Source: Flavobacterium sp. ASV13 (lineage in GTDB: Bacteria; Bacteroidota; Bacteroidia; Flavobacteriales; Flavobacteriaceae). Taken from it: 64,000 bases of DNA. Shown here one piece after another: positions 8,917 through 16,422 of this stretch. The position numbers were made by a program, and so were the translations under genes. The stretch is taken from assembly GCF_000745775.1 (NCBI RefSeq), contig NZ_JQJY01000003.1, positions 248,001 through 312,000 of the forward strand, in the 5' to 3' direction. A model generated the notes under the pieces. It made no database searches and had not been told where the DNA came from. It saw only the letters and a program-made list of their open reading frames with translations. Positions within the stretch are counted from its first letter, which is position 1. Each line of letters starts with the position of its first letter.

Positions 8917-11322
8917 ATGAAAAATATGATACGCAAAATATACCTTCCAATTCTCTTATTCACTATAAGCCAATTTTCCTTTGCTCAAAAAACGACTGCC
9001 ATAAAAGGAAATATCACTGACGGAAAACTTCCTGTCGAATTTGTTGATGTTGTTTTAAAAAAAGCCAGCGATTCTACCAAAATAGCCAATTATGCTGTAA
9101 CCGATGTTATGGGAAATTTTGCTTTAGAGAATGTTCCTTCTGGCGATTATCAGCTTCAATTTAAATTAATTGGTTTTAAAACTATTTCTCAAAAGATAAA
9201 AGTTGCTGAGAGTCCAATTTCCATTGGAACAATCAAATTGCAAAACGATGCTAATTTACTGAATGACGTTGTTGTACAATCTCAGAAAAAACAAATTCAG
9301 AAAACGAACGAAGGTTTTATTTTTAATGCTGTTTCGAATATTTCACAATCCGGCGGAACTGCGACAGATATGCTGAAAAGCATTCCGACAGTTGCTGTAG
9401 ATGCGGAAGGCGGAATTACATTAAGAGGAAAATCGCCCATGATTTTGATTAACGGAAAAAATTCGGCCATTACCAATATGGATCAGATTGCGGCAAGCAG
9501 TATTGAAAGCATCGAAATAATAAGTAATCCAACCGCGAAATATGATGCTAATGCCGAAAGCGGTATTATTAATATTAAATTGAAGAAAAACAATCAAAAC
9601 GGTCTTAATGGCGCTGTGGTTTTAGGAGGCGGTTTTGGCGCAAAAGGCAGAGTGAATAGCTCGGTTCTTTTAAATAATAAAACAGAAAAATGGAACATTG
9701 GTTTAGGATACGACAATCGTTTTGCCGGAAGAACTAAAAAGATTAACGCTGACCGAACAAACTATTTTATTGATGATGAACATTACATTCATCAGCACAG
9801 AGATGACGCCCGCACGGAAGGTTTACAAAATCTAAAATTCAATGTTGATTTTACTCCAAACGACAAAAATTCATTTTCATTTGAAGCTTTAGGAAACATT
9901 GAAACTCAGGATAACGACGAAACTTTGTACACGCAGGTAAATACAAGTACAAATGCATTCTTCTCAAGTAACAGAAGGCATTCTTTAGAATTGGAACGCT
10001 CAAAAGTTGGGGAATTGTCTTTTAATTATGAACGGAAATTTTCTGATGAACGAAAAAGTTTAAATACTTCAATCACTTCGTCATTCGGGAAACACAGAGA
10101 AAACACTGATATCGACACTTATAATTACGATGAATATCAACAACAAATTGGCGAAGCTAAATTACAGCGCACGCACAATTATGAAAACCAAAATATCTCT
10201 AATGCAATTGTAAATTATGCTTTTCCAGTTTCAGAAAAAACAACTGTAGAAACAGGTTACAAAGGAACATTTCGCTTTTTTAATTCTGATTTTGAAAGCG
10301 CTGATTTAGTTAATGGTGATTATGTTGTAAATCCTATTGCTAGCAATACTTTCGAATTTAATGAACAAATAAACGCTGTTTACGGAATGCTGAATTCATT
10401 TATTGGCGAAAGCGAAAATCCAAAATGGAAATACAATTTAGGTTTGCGTGCAGAAAATGTTTCAAACACTGGAGCAACGCAAAATAATAGCGATCGCTTT
10501 AGTAATAATTATTTGAAACTTTTTCCATCGGCTTCGTTGCAATTGAATTTAAAAGCAGATGAATTTTTCAAAATCGGCTATAGCAAACGTATCAATCGCC
10601 CAGATTTAGACGATTTAAATCCGTTTATTGATATTACAGATGCGTTAAATCCACATGGTGGAAATCCGTATTTGAAACCTGAGATTATTCATATTGCCGA
10701 AATGAGTTACAATAAAGACTGGCAAAATTATTCGTTATCAGCCAATGCATTTTACAGAAATACAACAGACGCAATCAGACAATATGCTGAATTACTAGAT
10801 AATGGTGTAATTTTTCTCCAACCAAGAAACATTGGAAGCACTGTTACTTATGGTTTAGAAACTATTTTCAGTCTGAAACCAATTGGTTTTTATGATGCGA
10901 ACATCAGCTTGACTGCTTTTCAGCAAAATATTAATGCATCGAATTTAGGCGAAGATGTTGTAAATAATGCTTTTAGCTGGTATGGAAAAATCATCAATAA
11001 TTTTGTTCCTTGGAAAGGCGGAAAGCTGCAGATTATTGGAAATTATAATTCGGCTTTAGCAACTGCACAGGGAAAAAGAATTCCGATTTATAATGTCGAT
11101 ATGGGATTTCAGCAAAAACTCGGAAAAGGAAATGCTCGTTTAGGTTTGGTTGTCACCGATATGTTTAATACGCTTGAAAGTGGTTATAAAAACAATACCG
11201 CATTGTTCAGTAATAACAGAACCAACAAATCAGACACTCGCGCTTTGATGCTTACGTTTGCGTATACCTTTAAATCTGATTTTAAAGAAAAACTACTAGA
11301 AAATCAGTTTTCGACAGAATAA
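8917..11322 (+). CDS. TonB-dependent receptor, outer-membrane beta-barrel family (CarboxypepD_reg-like)
   Basis: An 801-aa outer-membrane protein. A signal peptide (ending SFAQ) is followed by a carboxypeptidase-regulatory-like beta-sandwich (~25-110), a plug-like region with LRGKSPMILINGKNS and SSIESIEIISNPTAKYDANAESGIINI (~165-215), and a large barrel (~230-800). The short plug and barrel resemble the OMP_b-brl_3 receptors common in Bacteroidota. The substrate is unknown, and no SusD-like partner is adjacent. The gene stands alone. A second ATG lies three codons in, so the exact start is uncertain. Confidence 0.85.
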   Translation: MKNMIRKIYLPILLFTISQFSFAQKTTAIKGNITDGKLPVEFVDVVLKKASDSTKIANYAVTDVMGNFALENVPSGDYQLQFKLIGFKTISQKIKVAESPISIGTIKLQNDANLLNDVVVQSQKKQIQKTNEGFIFNAVSNISQSGGTATDMLKSIPTVAVDAEGGITLRGKSPMILINGKNSAITNMDQIAASSIESIEIISNPTAKYDANAESGIINIKLKKNNQNGLNGAVVLGGGFGAKGRVNSSVLLNNKTEKWNIGLGYDNRFAGRTKKINADRTNYFIDDEHYIHQHRDDARTEGLQNLKFNVDFTPNDKNSFSFEALGNIETQDNDETLYTQVNTSTNAFFSSNRRHSLELERSKVGELSFNYERKFSDERKSLNTSITSSFGKHRENTDIDTYNYDEYQQQIGEAKLQRTHNYENQNISNAIVNYAFPVSEKTTVETGYKGTFRFFNSDFESADLVNGDYVVNPIASNTFEFNEQINAVYGMLNSFIGESENPKWKYNLGLRAENVSNTGATQNNSDRFSNNYLKLFPSASLQLNLKADEFFKIGYSKRINRPDLDDLNPFIDITDALNPHGGNPYLKPEIIHIAEMSYNKDWQNYSLSANAFYRNTTDAIRQYAELLDNGVIFLQPRNIGSTVTYGLETIFSLKPIGFYDANISLTAFQQNINASNLGEDVVNNAFSWYGKIINNFVPWKGGKLQIIGNYNSALATAQGKRIPIYNVDMGFQQKLGKGNARLGLVVTDMFNTLESGYKNNTALFSNNRTNKSDTRALMLTFAYTFKSDFKEKLLENQFSTE

Positions 11323-11464
11323 TAATTCGCAAAATAAAAATCTGATAATTTTTTCATTCTTGTAATTGGGATTTATTTTTTCTATGGAAATTTAAAGTAT
11401 ATTCGCCTTGAAAATCAGCCACTGATTTTTATAAAAGACTAAAAACACTTAAACCTACTATAGA

Positions 11465-11896
11465 ATGAAATCTGTACACGTATTGCTTATTGCTCTATTT
11501 TTTGTTGTTGCGAAATCTTATTCGCAAGTTGAAGTAAATCAAATCACTCATAATTCTAAAGAACGCTATATTACAACCACGATTGGTTTTCCAGTTTCCG
11601 GAACTTATGCGCCAATTGGCCAAAAAGAGCCAATTAGCCAATTAAATCCAGATGGAACAGGATTTATTCAATCTGTTGATATGAGCAAAAAGAAAATTAA
11701 CTGGGGAATTGAATGTACAGAAGAGGGAATTCCTGTTTTCAAGGAAGGGTTCAATAGTAAATCGTACACTTTTTGGTACAGACCAAATGACAGCGACGAA
11801 TGGTCGTATTCTCAATTTTCTATCCATTTTGCGAAGAAAAAAATGTTTCTGATGGGAGAAAGAGTCAAAGAATATGAAGATTTTAATGTGCAATAA
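11465..11896 (+). CDS. Small exported hypothetical protein
   Basis: A 143-aa protein with a clear N-terminal signal peptide (hydrophobic residues 5-17, then YSQ). The mature part is beta-rich with many aromatic residues and no recognised motif. It follows the TonB receptor by 142 nt on the same strand, without an obvious terminator between them. Its function is unknown. Confidence 0.55.
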   Translation: MKSVHVLLIALFFVVAKSYSQVEVNQITHNSKERYITTTIGFPVSGTYAPIGQKEPISQLNPDGTGFIQSVDMSKKKINWGIECTEEGIPVFKEGFNSKSYTFWYRPNDSDEWSYSQFSIHFAKKKMFLMGERVKEYEDFNVQ

Positions 11897-12079
11897 TCTC
11901 TAAAAAAATACTATTTTTTTTAATTTGATAATTTCTTGTTTTTTCGAAAATTTACTACAAAAAAGAAAACGTTTTCGTTGATTTTTAAGAGTCCCTATAA
12001 ATTTTCCCATAAAATTCCACAAAATTAAAAATTATACCTATTTTTTATTTAATTTGCGATAAAATTCAATATATTAAAC

Positions 12080-13858
12080 ATGGTTTCAATCACACGCCTT
12101 TTTGATTTTCCCTATTATCAACAAGAAACTTATAACCTTCCGGTTGCTTTAGCAACAAAAAAAAACGGAGTCTGGGAAAAAACATCTAGCCAGGAATATA
12201 TTGCAAAAGCAAATGCAATTTCGAGAGCATTATTACGAATGGGCATTCAAAAAGATGACAAAATTGCCCTGATTACATCAAATAACCGTACCGAATGGAA
12301 TATCATGGATATTGGTATTCTGCAAACAGGTGCGCAGACGGTTCCAATTTATCCAACAATATCTGAAGAAGATTACGAATATATATTGAATCACAGTGGC
12401 AGTATGTACTGCTTTGTGTCTGATGAAGAAGTGCTTCATAAAGTAAATCTTATCAAAGCAAATGTACCGACTTTAAAAGAGGTTTATTCTTTCAATGAAA
12501 TTCCAGGTTGTAAACACTGGAGCGATTTATTGTTGTCAGGCGAAGACGAAAGCAATCAAAGCGAAGTTGAAGCCAGAAAAGACAGCATTCAAACAGTTGA
12601 TTTAGCGACTATTATTTATACTTCCGGAACAACAGGAAGACCAAAAGGCGTTATGCTTTCGCACAAAAACATTGTTTCAAATGTTTTAGACAGTGCGCCT
12701 AGAATTCCGTTTGATCCGGGAAAAAGCACTGCATTGAGCTTCTTGCCTATCTGTCATATTTTTGAAAGAATGATCTTGTACATTTATCAATATTATGGAG
12801 TTTCGGTTTATTTTGGAGAATCAATTGACAAAATCAGTGATAACTTAAAAGAAGTTCGTCCTACTGTAATTACAGCTGTACCAAGACTTTTAGAGAAAGT
12901 TTACGATAAAATTTATGCAAAAGGAACTGAATTAACTGGCATCAAGAAAAAACTGTTTTTCTGGGCGATTGATTTAGGTTTAAAATACGAACCATACGGA
13001 GCAAATGGTGCTTGGTATGAATTTCAATTAAAAATTGCCCGCAAATTGATTTTCAGCAAATGGAAAGAAGGTTTGGGTGGAAATTTAGATTTAATGGTTT
13101 CTGGAAGTGCCGCTTTACAGCCACGTTTGACTAGAGTTTTTGCAGCTGCAGAAATTCCAGTTATGGAAGGTTACGGATTATCTGAAACTTCTCCGGTAAT
13201 TGCGGTTAACGATCAAAGAAACAAAGGTTTCAAGATTGGAACTGTTGGAAAAGTAATTCGCAATGTAGAAGTTAAAATTGCAGAAGACGGAGAAATTCTT
13301 TGCAAAGGACCAAACGTTATGTTAGGTTATTTTAAAGATCCTGAAAAAACGGCTGAAGCTTTACAAGATGGTTATTTCCACACCGGAGATATTGGAGAAA
13401 TCGACAGTGAAGGCTTCTTGAAAATCACCGATCGTAAAAAAGAAATGTTCAAAACTTCGGGAGGTAAATATATTGCACCACAAATCATTGAAAATGCCAT
13501 GAAACAATCTCGTTTTATTGAGCAGATTATGGTGATTGGTGATGGCGAAAAAATGCCAGGCGCTTTTATTCAGCCAAATTTTGAATTCGTAAAAGAATGG
13601 GCAAAAATCCATAAAATTACTTTAGGAAAAACAGATAAAGAAATCAGTGAAAATCCAGATGTAATCAAACGCATCGACGAAGAAGTTGAAAGCATCAATG
13701 AGAAATTTGGAAACTGGGAAAAAATCAAACGTTTTGAGTTAACTCCAGATGTTTGGTCTATCGACGGCGGACAACTTACTCCTACTCTAAAATTAAAACG
13801 TAAAATCATTAAAGAAATTTACAAAGATCTTTACGCTAAAATCTATGGTCATAATTAA
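12080..13858 (+). CDS. Long-chain fatty-acid-CoA ligase (AMP-forming)
   Basis: A 592-aa ANL-superfamily enzyme that activates long-chain fatty acids to acyl-CoA with ATP. The P-loop-like signature TIIYTSGTTGRPKGVMLSHK is at about residues 178-197, the A5 motif GYGLSETSP in the middle, and GYFHTGDIGEIDSEGFLKITDRKKE near the C-terminus with the adenylation Asp and hinge Arg/Lys. The length and the late lysine segment fit the eukaryotic-like FAA1/bubblegum branch (COG1022). It would feed the fad operon at 27.3-33.9 kb, but it is not linked to it. It is followed by a shared bidirectional terminator. Confidence 0.93.
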   Translation: MVSITRLFDFPYYQQETYNLPVALATKKNGVWEKTSSQEYIAKANAISRALLRMGIQKDDKIALITSNNRTEWNIMDIGILQTGAQTVPIYPTISEEDYEYILNHSGSMYCFVSDEEVLHKVNLIKANVPTLKEVYSFNEIPGCKHWSDLLLSGEDESNQSEVEARKDSIQTVDLATIIYTSGTTGRPKGVMLSHKNIVSNVLDSAPRIPFDPGKSTALSFLPICHIFERMILYIYQYYGVSVYFGESIDKISDNLKEVRPTVITAVPRLLEKVYDKIYAKGTELTGIKKKLFFWAIDLGLKYEPYGANGAWYEFQLKIARKLIFSKWKEGLGGNLDLMVSGSAALQPRLTRVFAAAEIPVMEGYGLSETSPVIAVNDQRNKGFKIGTVGKVIRNVEVKIAEDGEILCKGPNVMLGYFKDPEKTAEALQDGYFHTGDIGEIDSEGFLKITDRKKEMFKTSGGKYIAPQIIENAMKQSRFIEQIMVIGDGEKMPGAFIQPNFEFVKEWAKIHKITLGKTDKEISENPDVIKRIDEEVESINEKFGNWEKIKRFELTPDVWSIDGGQLTPTLKLKRKIIKEIYKDLYAKIYGHN

Positions 13859-13881
13859 AATTCCAAAATAGTTAACCAAAG

Positions 13882-13914
13882 AAAAAGGCTGTCTTTATTG
13901 AGACAGCCTTTTTT
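13882..13914. terminator. Bidirectional terminator between acyl-CoA ligase and exonuclease genes
   Basis: Stem AAGGCTGTCT/AGACAGCCTT (13886-13910), with A-tract on one side and T-tract on the other, between convergent genes. Confidence 0.85.
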
Positions 13915-14458
13915 AATTTTGCAGACACCAATGCAAAATCTTTGCGATGTTTTTAGCATCATCAATCCCACGGTGATGCGTTCCTTCTAACGGAATATTA
14001 AGCAGTGCCAAAGCACCATTCATTCCGGTTGGTTTTACCAAACCAAATTTTTCGGCAAAATGCTCTTTAACATTAATATGTTCATCTGCCATTGGATAAG
14101 AAATATCGAACGATTTACACTGCTTTTTAAGCATATTCAAATCGTATTGGCCGTAACTTGCCCAAGTATATAAATCGGGATTGTATTCGTCTATCAACTC
14201 ATTAATCGCTTCTTCAAAACTGACACCATTTTCATCCAGTAAATCCTGAGTTATCGTTGTCAATTCTGTACAAAACGGACTAACGCTAGAACGTTGCGGT
14301 TTTATCAAAATTCCTTTATTCTTGGAAATTTCGCCTGTCGCAGTATCTAAGACCGCTAATCCGATTTCAATAATTTCATTTTCCTGTCCGCTCGGAACTG
14401 CGCCTTGCCAACATGTGGCTTCTAAATCGATAATAATAATTTTATCTGTTGTTTTCAT
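13913..14458 (-). CDS. DEDDh 3'-5' exonuclease, ERI-1/KapD-like
   Basis: A 181-aa RNase T/DnaQ-fold nuclease. ExoI motif IIIDLEATCW holds D11 and E13, ExoII is around WASYGQYDLNMLK, and ExoIII HRGIDDAKNIA holds the late His and Asp. Cysteine-rich ATCW and the compact size match the ERI-1/KapD group, which trims structured RNA ends. The substrate in this organism is unknown. Convergent with the acyl-CoA ligase gene. Confidence 0.85.
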   Translation of the reverse strand: MKTTDKIIIIDLEATCWQGAVPSGQENEIIEIGLAVLDTATGEISKNKGILIKPQRSSVSPFCTELTTITQDLLDENGVSFEEAINELIDEYNPDLYTWASYGQYDLNMLKKQCKSFDISYPMADEHINVKEHFAEKFGLVKPTGMNGALALLNIPLEGTHHRGIDDAKNIAKILHWCLQN

Positions 14459-14489
14459 TTTTTTTTAATTTTAATAATTGTGTGTATTT

Positions 14490-14640
14490 AACCGCAAAGA
14501 ACGCAAAGGTTTACGCAAAGGAGCGCTAAGATTTGTTTCACGCAGATTCAGCAAATTTGAGCAGATTTTAAAAATCCTTTTAATCTTTATAATCTGTGGC
14601 AAAAAAACTTTGTCTACTAGTCCCGATAGCTATCGGGATA
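14490..14640. repeat. Mosaic of dispersed intergenic repeats
   Basis: This holds ACCGCAAAGAACGCAAAGG-type words, then CACGCAGATTCAGC and TAATCTTTATAATCTGTGGC, then the perfect palindrome CCCGATAGCTATCGGG at about 14623-14638. Similar words occur in many flavobacterial intergenic regions (recalled, not searched). No coding potential is supported. Confidence 0.5.
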
Positions 14641-14652
14641 GTGGCAAAAGCC

Positions 14653-15138
14653 CTAGAAAAAGAAACTTTTAAAATCTCGGAAGAAACTTCTTTTCTTAGA
14701 CTTTTTTTCAGCGCTCTTCTTTTCAAAAATTGCTTTCGCTTTCTCAATTTTTTCGATTGGTTTTGCTTTCTCCGTTTTAGAATTTTCGTAAAACTTTTTG
14801 AAAGGACGCAATTCAAAATCAACCAAAATCGCAGCCATATTGATAGCGTCAATGTTTGACGGATCTGTTTCACCTTTAAAGAACGTTTCGATCGGTCTGA
14901 ACTTATCTTTCTTCTCCTTAAACTTATTCTTTTTGGTGTGATCGAAATCTAAACCCAAAAGGTTACTGAAAACATTCAAATCTTCTTTTGTTGGGTTATT
15001 TTCGAAAATCAACCAGCACAAATCACGAAGTTTTCCACGAGAAGGTTGGTACAAATAATCAAAGTATTTCCCTTCTTTTTCGATTTCGTATTTTTTTCTA
15101 ATTGCGTTTTTATATTGTTGTAATGTATTGTTTTGCAT
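14653..15138 (-). CDS. Conserved hypothetical protein with Lys-rich C-terminus
   Basis: A 161-aa soluble protein. Residues 1-115 look globular and mostly helical (YKNAIRKKYEIEKEGKYFDYL, then LRDLCWLIFENNPTKEDLNVFSNLLGLDF). Residues ~118-155 are a Lys/Glu-rich coiled or disordered tail that could bind nucleic acid. No signal peptide or known domain. The N-terminal part resembles small flavobacterial proteins of unknown role. Confidence 0.55.
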   Translation of the reverse strand: MQNNTLQQYKNAIRKKYEIEKEGKYFDYLYQPSRGKLRDLCWLIFENNPTKEDLNVFSNLLGLDFDHTKKNKFKEKKDKFRPIETFFKGETDPSNIDAINMAAILVDFELRPFKKFYENSKTEKAKPIEKIEKAKAIFEKKSAEKKSKKRSFFRDFKSFFF

Positions 15139-15247
15139 GGTATTTTGATTTTGTAATTCTTGGGAATCTCAGGAAATCGAAGGCTTTTCTAAGAAATCCA
15201 ATATCACATAAGTTCAAAAGCACCATTGCTTTACCAGAGAAATATCT

Positions 15248-15406
15248 CTACATGATATATATAATTTTCCTAAAATTCACCTTTTCCTTCCATAGGTTAA
15301 TAAGTTCTAAATCCATCTCTCTACTCGAGGCAAATGGCGACTCACTAAATTCCACTTTATCTGTTTGACCACTATAGTCTGACCTAAGTCCTATTTTTTG
15401 ATTCAT
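15248..15406 (-). CDS. Possible small protein, 52 aa
   Basis: The minus strand from the ATG at 15406 encodes 52 residues beginning MNQKIGLRSDYSGQTDKVEF. It is hydrophilic with a mixed charge pattern and ends in an aromatic/basic tail. AAGG directly precedes the ATG, too close for a good ribosome site, and no clear promoter is seen. It could equally be the remnant of a longer gene. No family recognised. Confidence 0.3.
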   Translation of the reverse strand: MNQKIGLRSDYSGQTDKVEFSESPFASSREMDLELINLWKEKVNFRKIIYIM

Positions 15407-15526
15407 CCTTAAATTTTTTTTTAGTTTCTGAGAGACTAAGATGCTGAGATACTAAGTTTTTTCTTTTAGTACTCCGAACCTTTGTCACTTTGTTTCTTTG
15501 TTCCTTTGTTCCTTGCCTTTAAGGCA

Positions 15527-15554
15527 TAAAAAAAGCACCCAATTAAAGGTGCTT
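15527..15554 (-). terminator. Intrinsic terminator after micro-ORF 1
   Basis: On the minus strand, AAGCACC/GGTGCTT with a TTTAATT-like loop is followed by seven T, about 25 nt after the stop of the 31-aa ORF. Confidence 0.75.
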
Positions 15555-15578
15555 CATAACAAATACGATATAACTATC

Positions 15579-15674
15579 CTATTGCTTATATTGATGCACC
15601 GACATGTAAAAGCTTTCACGATCCGAAATCGAGGCTGCTAATCCTGGGTTGTGTATGTATAATTTAAAACTCAT
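15579..15674 (-). CDS. Micro-ORF 1, 31 aa, with own promoter and terminator
   Basis: From the ATG at 15674 the minus strand encodes 31 residues beginning MSFKLYIHNPGLAASISDRE and ending in a Tyr/Gln-rich tail. A consensus promoter lies 64 nt upstream and an intrinsic terminator follows, so this is a complete short transcription unit. The start context is A-rich (AATAAAATG), as usual in Bacteroidota. No homologue is recognised. The unit could also be a small RNA whose ORF is incidental. Confidence 0.4.
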   Translation of the reverse strand: MSFKLYIHNPGLAASISDRESFYMSVHQYKQ

Positions 15675-15737
15675 TTTATTTATTTTTTATAATTGTTGTT
15701 GTTGTTTTATGAAACGCTATGTTTCAATTTTGTTTGG

Positions 15738-15770
15738 CAAAGATAGGATAGAAAAAATCATATTTCCAAA
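15738..15770 (-). promoter_or_regulatory. Promoter of micro-ORF 1
   Basis: Minus strand TTTG (15770-15767), a 21-nt spacer, then TATCTTTG (15745-15738): a full match to the Bacteroidota promoter consensus. Confidence 0.6.
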
Positions 15771-16040
15771 TCTTTTTTAAGATTAATTTTCTGATTATCA
15801 ATTAGTTATATTCAAAATTTAAACAAAGAAATTCCTGTCCGCAAACTGGTGCAGATCTTACCTTTACATCAAATGACTGTTACTCATCAGATTACTTTCC
15901 AAGACTATATCTTCCTATTTTTATTAATCATTAAACATTTTGGTCAATTATTTTTTTAGTTTTTTTTAGTTCTGGTTTGTTTTTCTATCATTTTAAGCCT
16001 CTTTCTTGTCATGTTGAACAAATTCAAATTGCTCTAAAAC

Positions 16041-16074
16041 AAAAAAAGCGTCCTACAATGTGGACGCTTTTCTA
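16041..16074 (-). terminator. Intrinsic terminator after micro-ORF 2
   Basis: Minus strand stem AAAAGCGTCC/GGACGCTTTT around an 8-nt loop, followed by a T-tract, about 30 nt after the stop of the 32-aa ORF. Confidence 0.75.
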
Positions 16075-16100
16075 TTTTATGATGAGTTTGATTCTAAATC

Positions 16101-16199
16101 TTACATTTCAATTTCACAAAAAATACATACGCATCCTGAGCTTACAGCTGGAGAATCTCCGGCTAAAGTTTCAAAATTTTTGCTTATTGATAGTATCAT
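16101..16199 (-). CDS. Micro-ORF 2, 32 aa, Cys-rich end, with own promoter and terminator
   Basis: From the ATG at 16199 the minus strand encodes 32 residues. It starts MILSISKNFETLAGDSPAVS and ends with SGCVCIFCEIEM, giving three Cys (22, 24, 27) close to several Ser. A consensus promoter is 31 nt upstream and a strong terminator follows. The coding strand also forms a hairpin, AGCCGGAGA/TCTCCAGCT, inside the ORF. The Ser/Cys-rich end resembles a modified-peptide core, but no modification enzyme is adjacent, so that reading is speculative. Confidence 0.4.
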   Translation of the reverse strand: MILSISKNFETLAGDSPAVSSGCVCIFCEIEM

Positions 16200-16229
16200 T
16201 GTGTTTTTTTATGTTTTTAATTACAGATA

Positions 16230-16262
16230 CAAATGTAGTATATTTTGTGATAATTTAACAAA
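16230..16262 (-). promoter_or_regulatory. Promoter of micro-ORF 2
   Basis: Minus strand TTTG (16262-16259), a 21-nt spacer, then TACATTTG (16237-16230). The spacer length equals that of the micro-ORF 1 promoter. Confidence 0.6.
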
Positions 16263-16422
16263 TATTAATAAAAATAAAATTTTTATAACAAATACTACGA
16301 GTTGATATTTGCAGGATTTATTGATGTAATTGTTCTCTGATTATTAAGGTTTGAATAATTTTCATCATGTGTACGAGCGGGACGCTCAGCCCAGCAGGGT
16401 ATTTTAGCTCTATAAATTTCAA

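Larger units (their letters stand above)
15139..16422. other. 1.28-kb region without long genes, holding three candidate micro-ORFs
   Basis: This stretch separates the 161-aa hypothetical gene from the YobI-like NTPase. It holds three short minus-strand ORFs described separately, two intrinsic terminators facing the minus strand, and dispersed-repeat words at 15420-15526 (TTTGTTTCTTTGTTCC and the palindrome TGCCTTTAAGGCA). A GAGCG-GGA-CGCTC hairpin word lies near 16376-16388. In 15771-16040 nothing beyond AT-rich sequence is seen. No tRNA, IS end or integrase is visible. Confidence 0.5.

Noticed and set aside
15977-16258. 93-aa plus-strand ORF in the gap before the NTPase gene
   Set aside because: It runs straight through a terminator hairpin and has no start context or conserved features.
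16060-16305. Plus-strand ORF with HTHPELTAGESPAK, resembling the start of an M20 peptidase
   Set aside because: Only one short motif matches, nothing of the family follows, and the opposite strand has a better-supported promoter-ORF-terminator unit.
16376-16388. GAGCG-GGA-CGCTC hairpin as terminator or mobile-element end
   Set aside because: No T-tract and no matching partner on the other side of the NTPase gene; it is too short to call.
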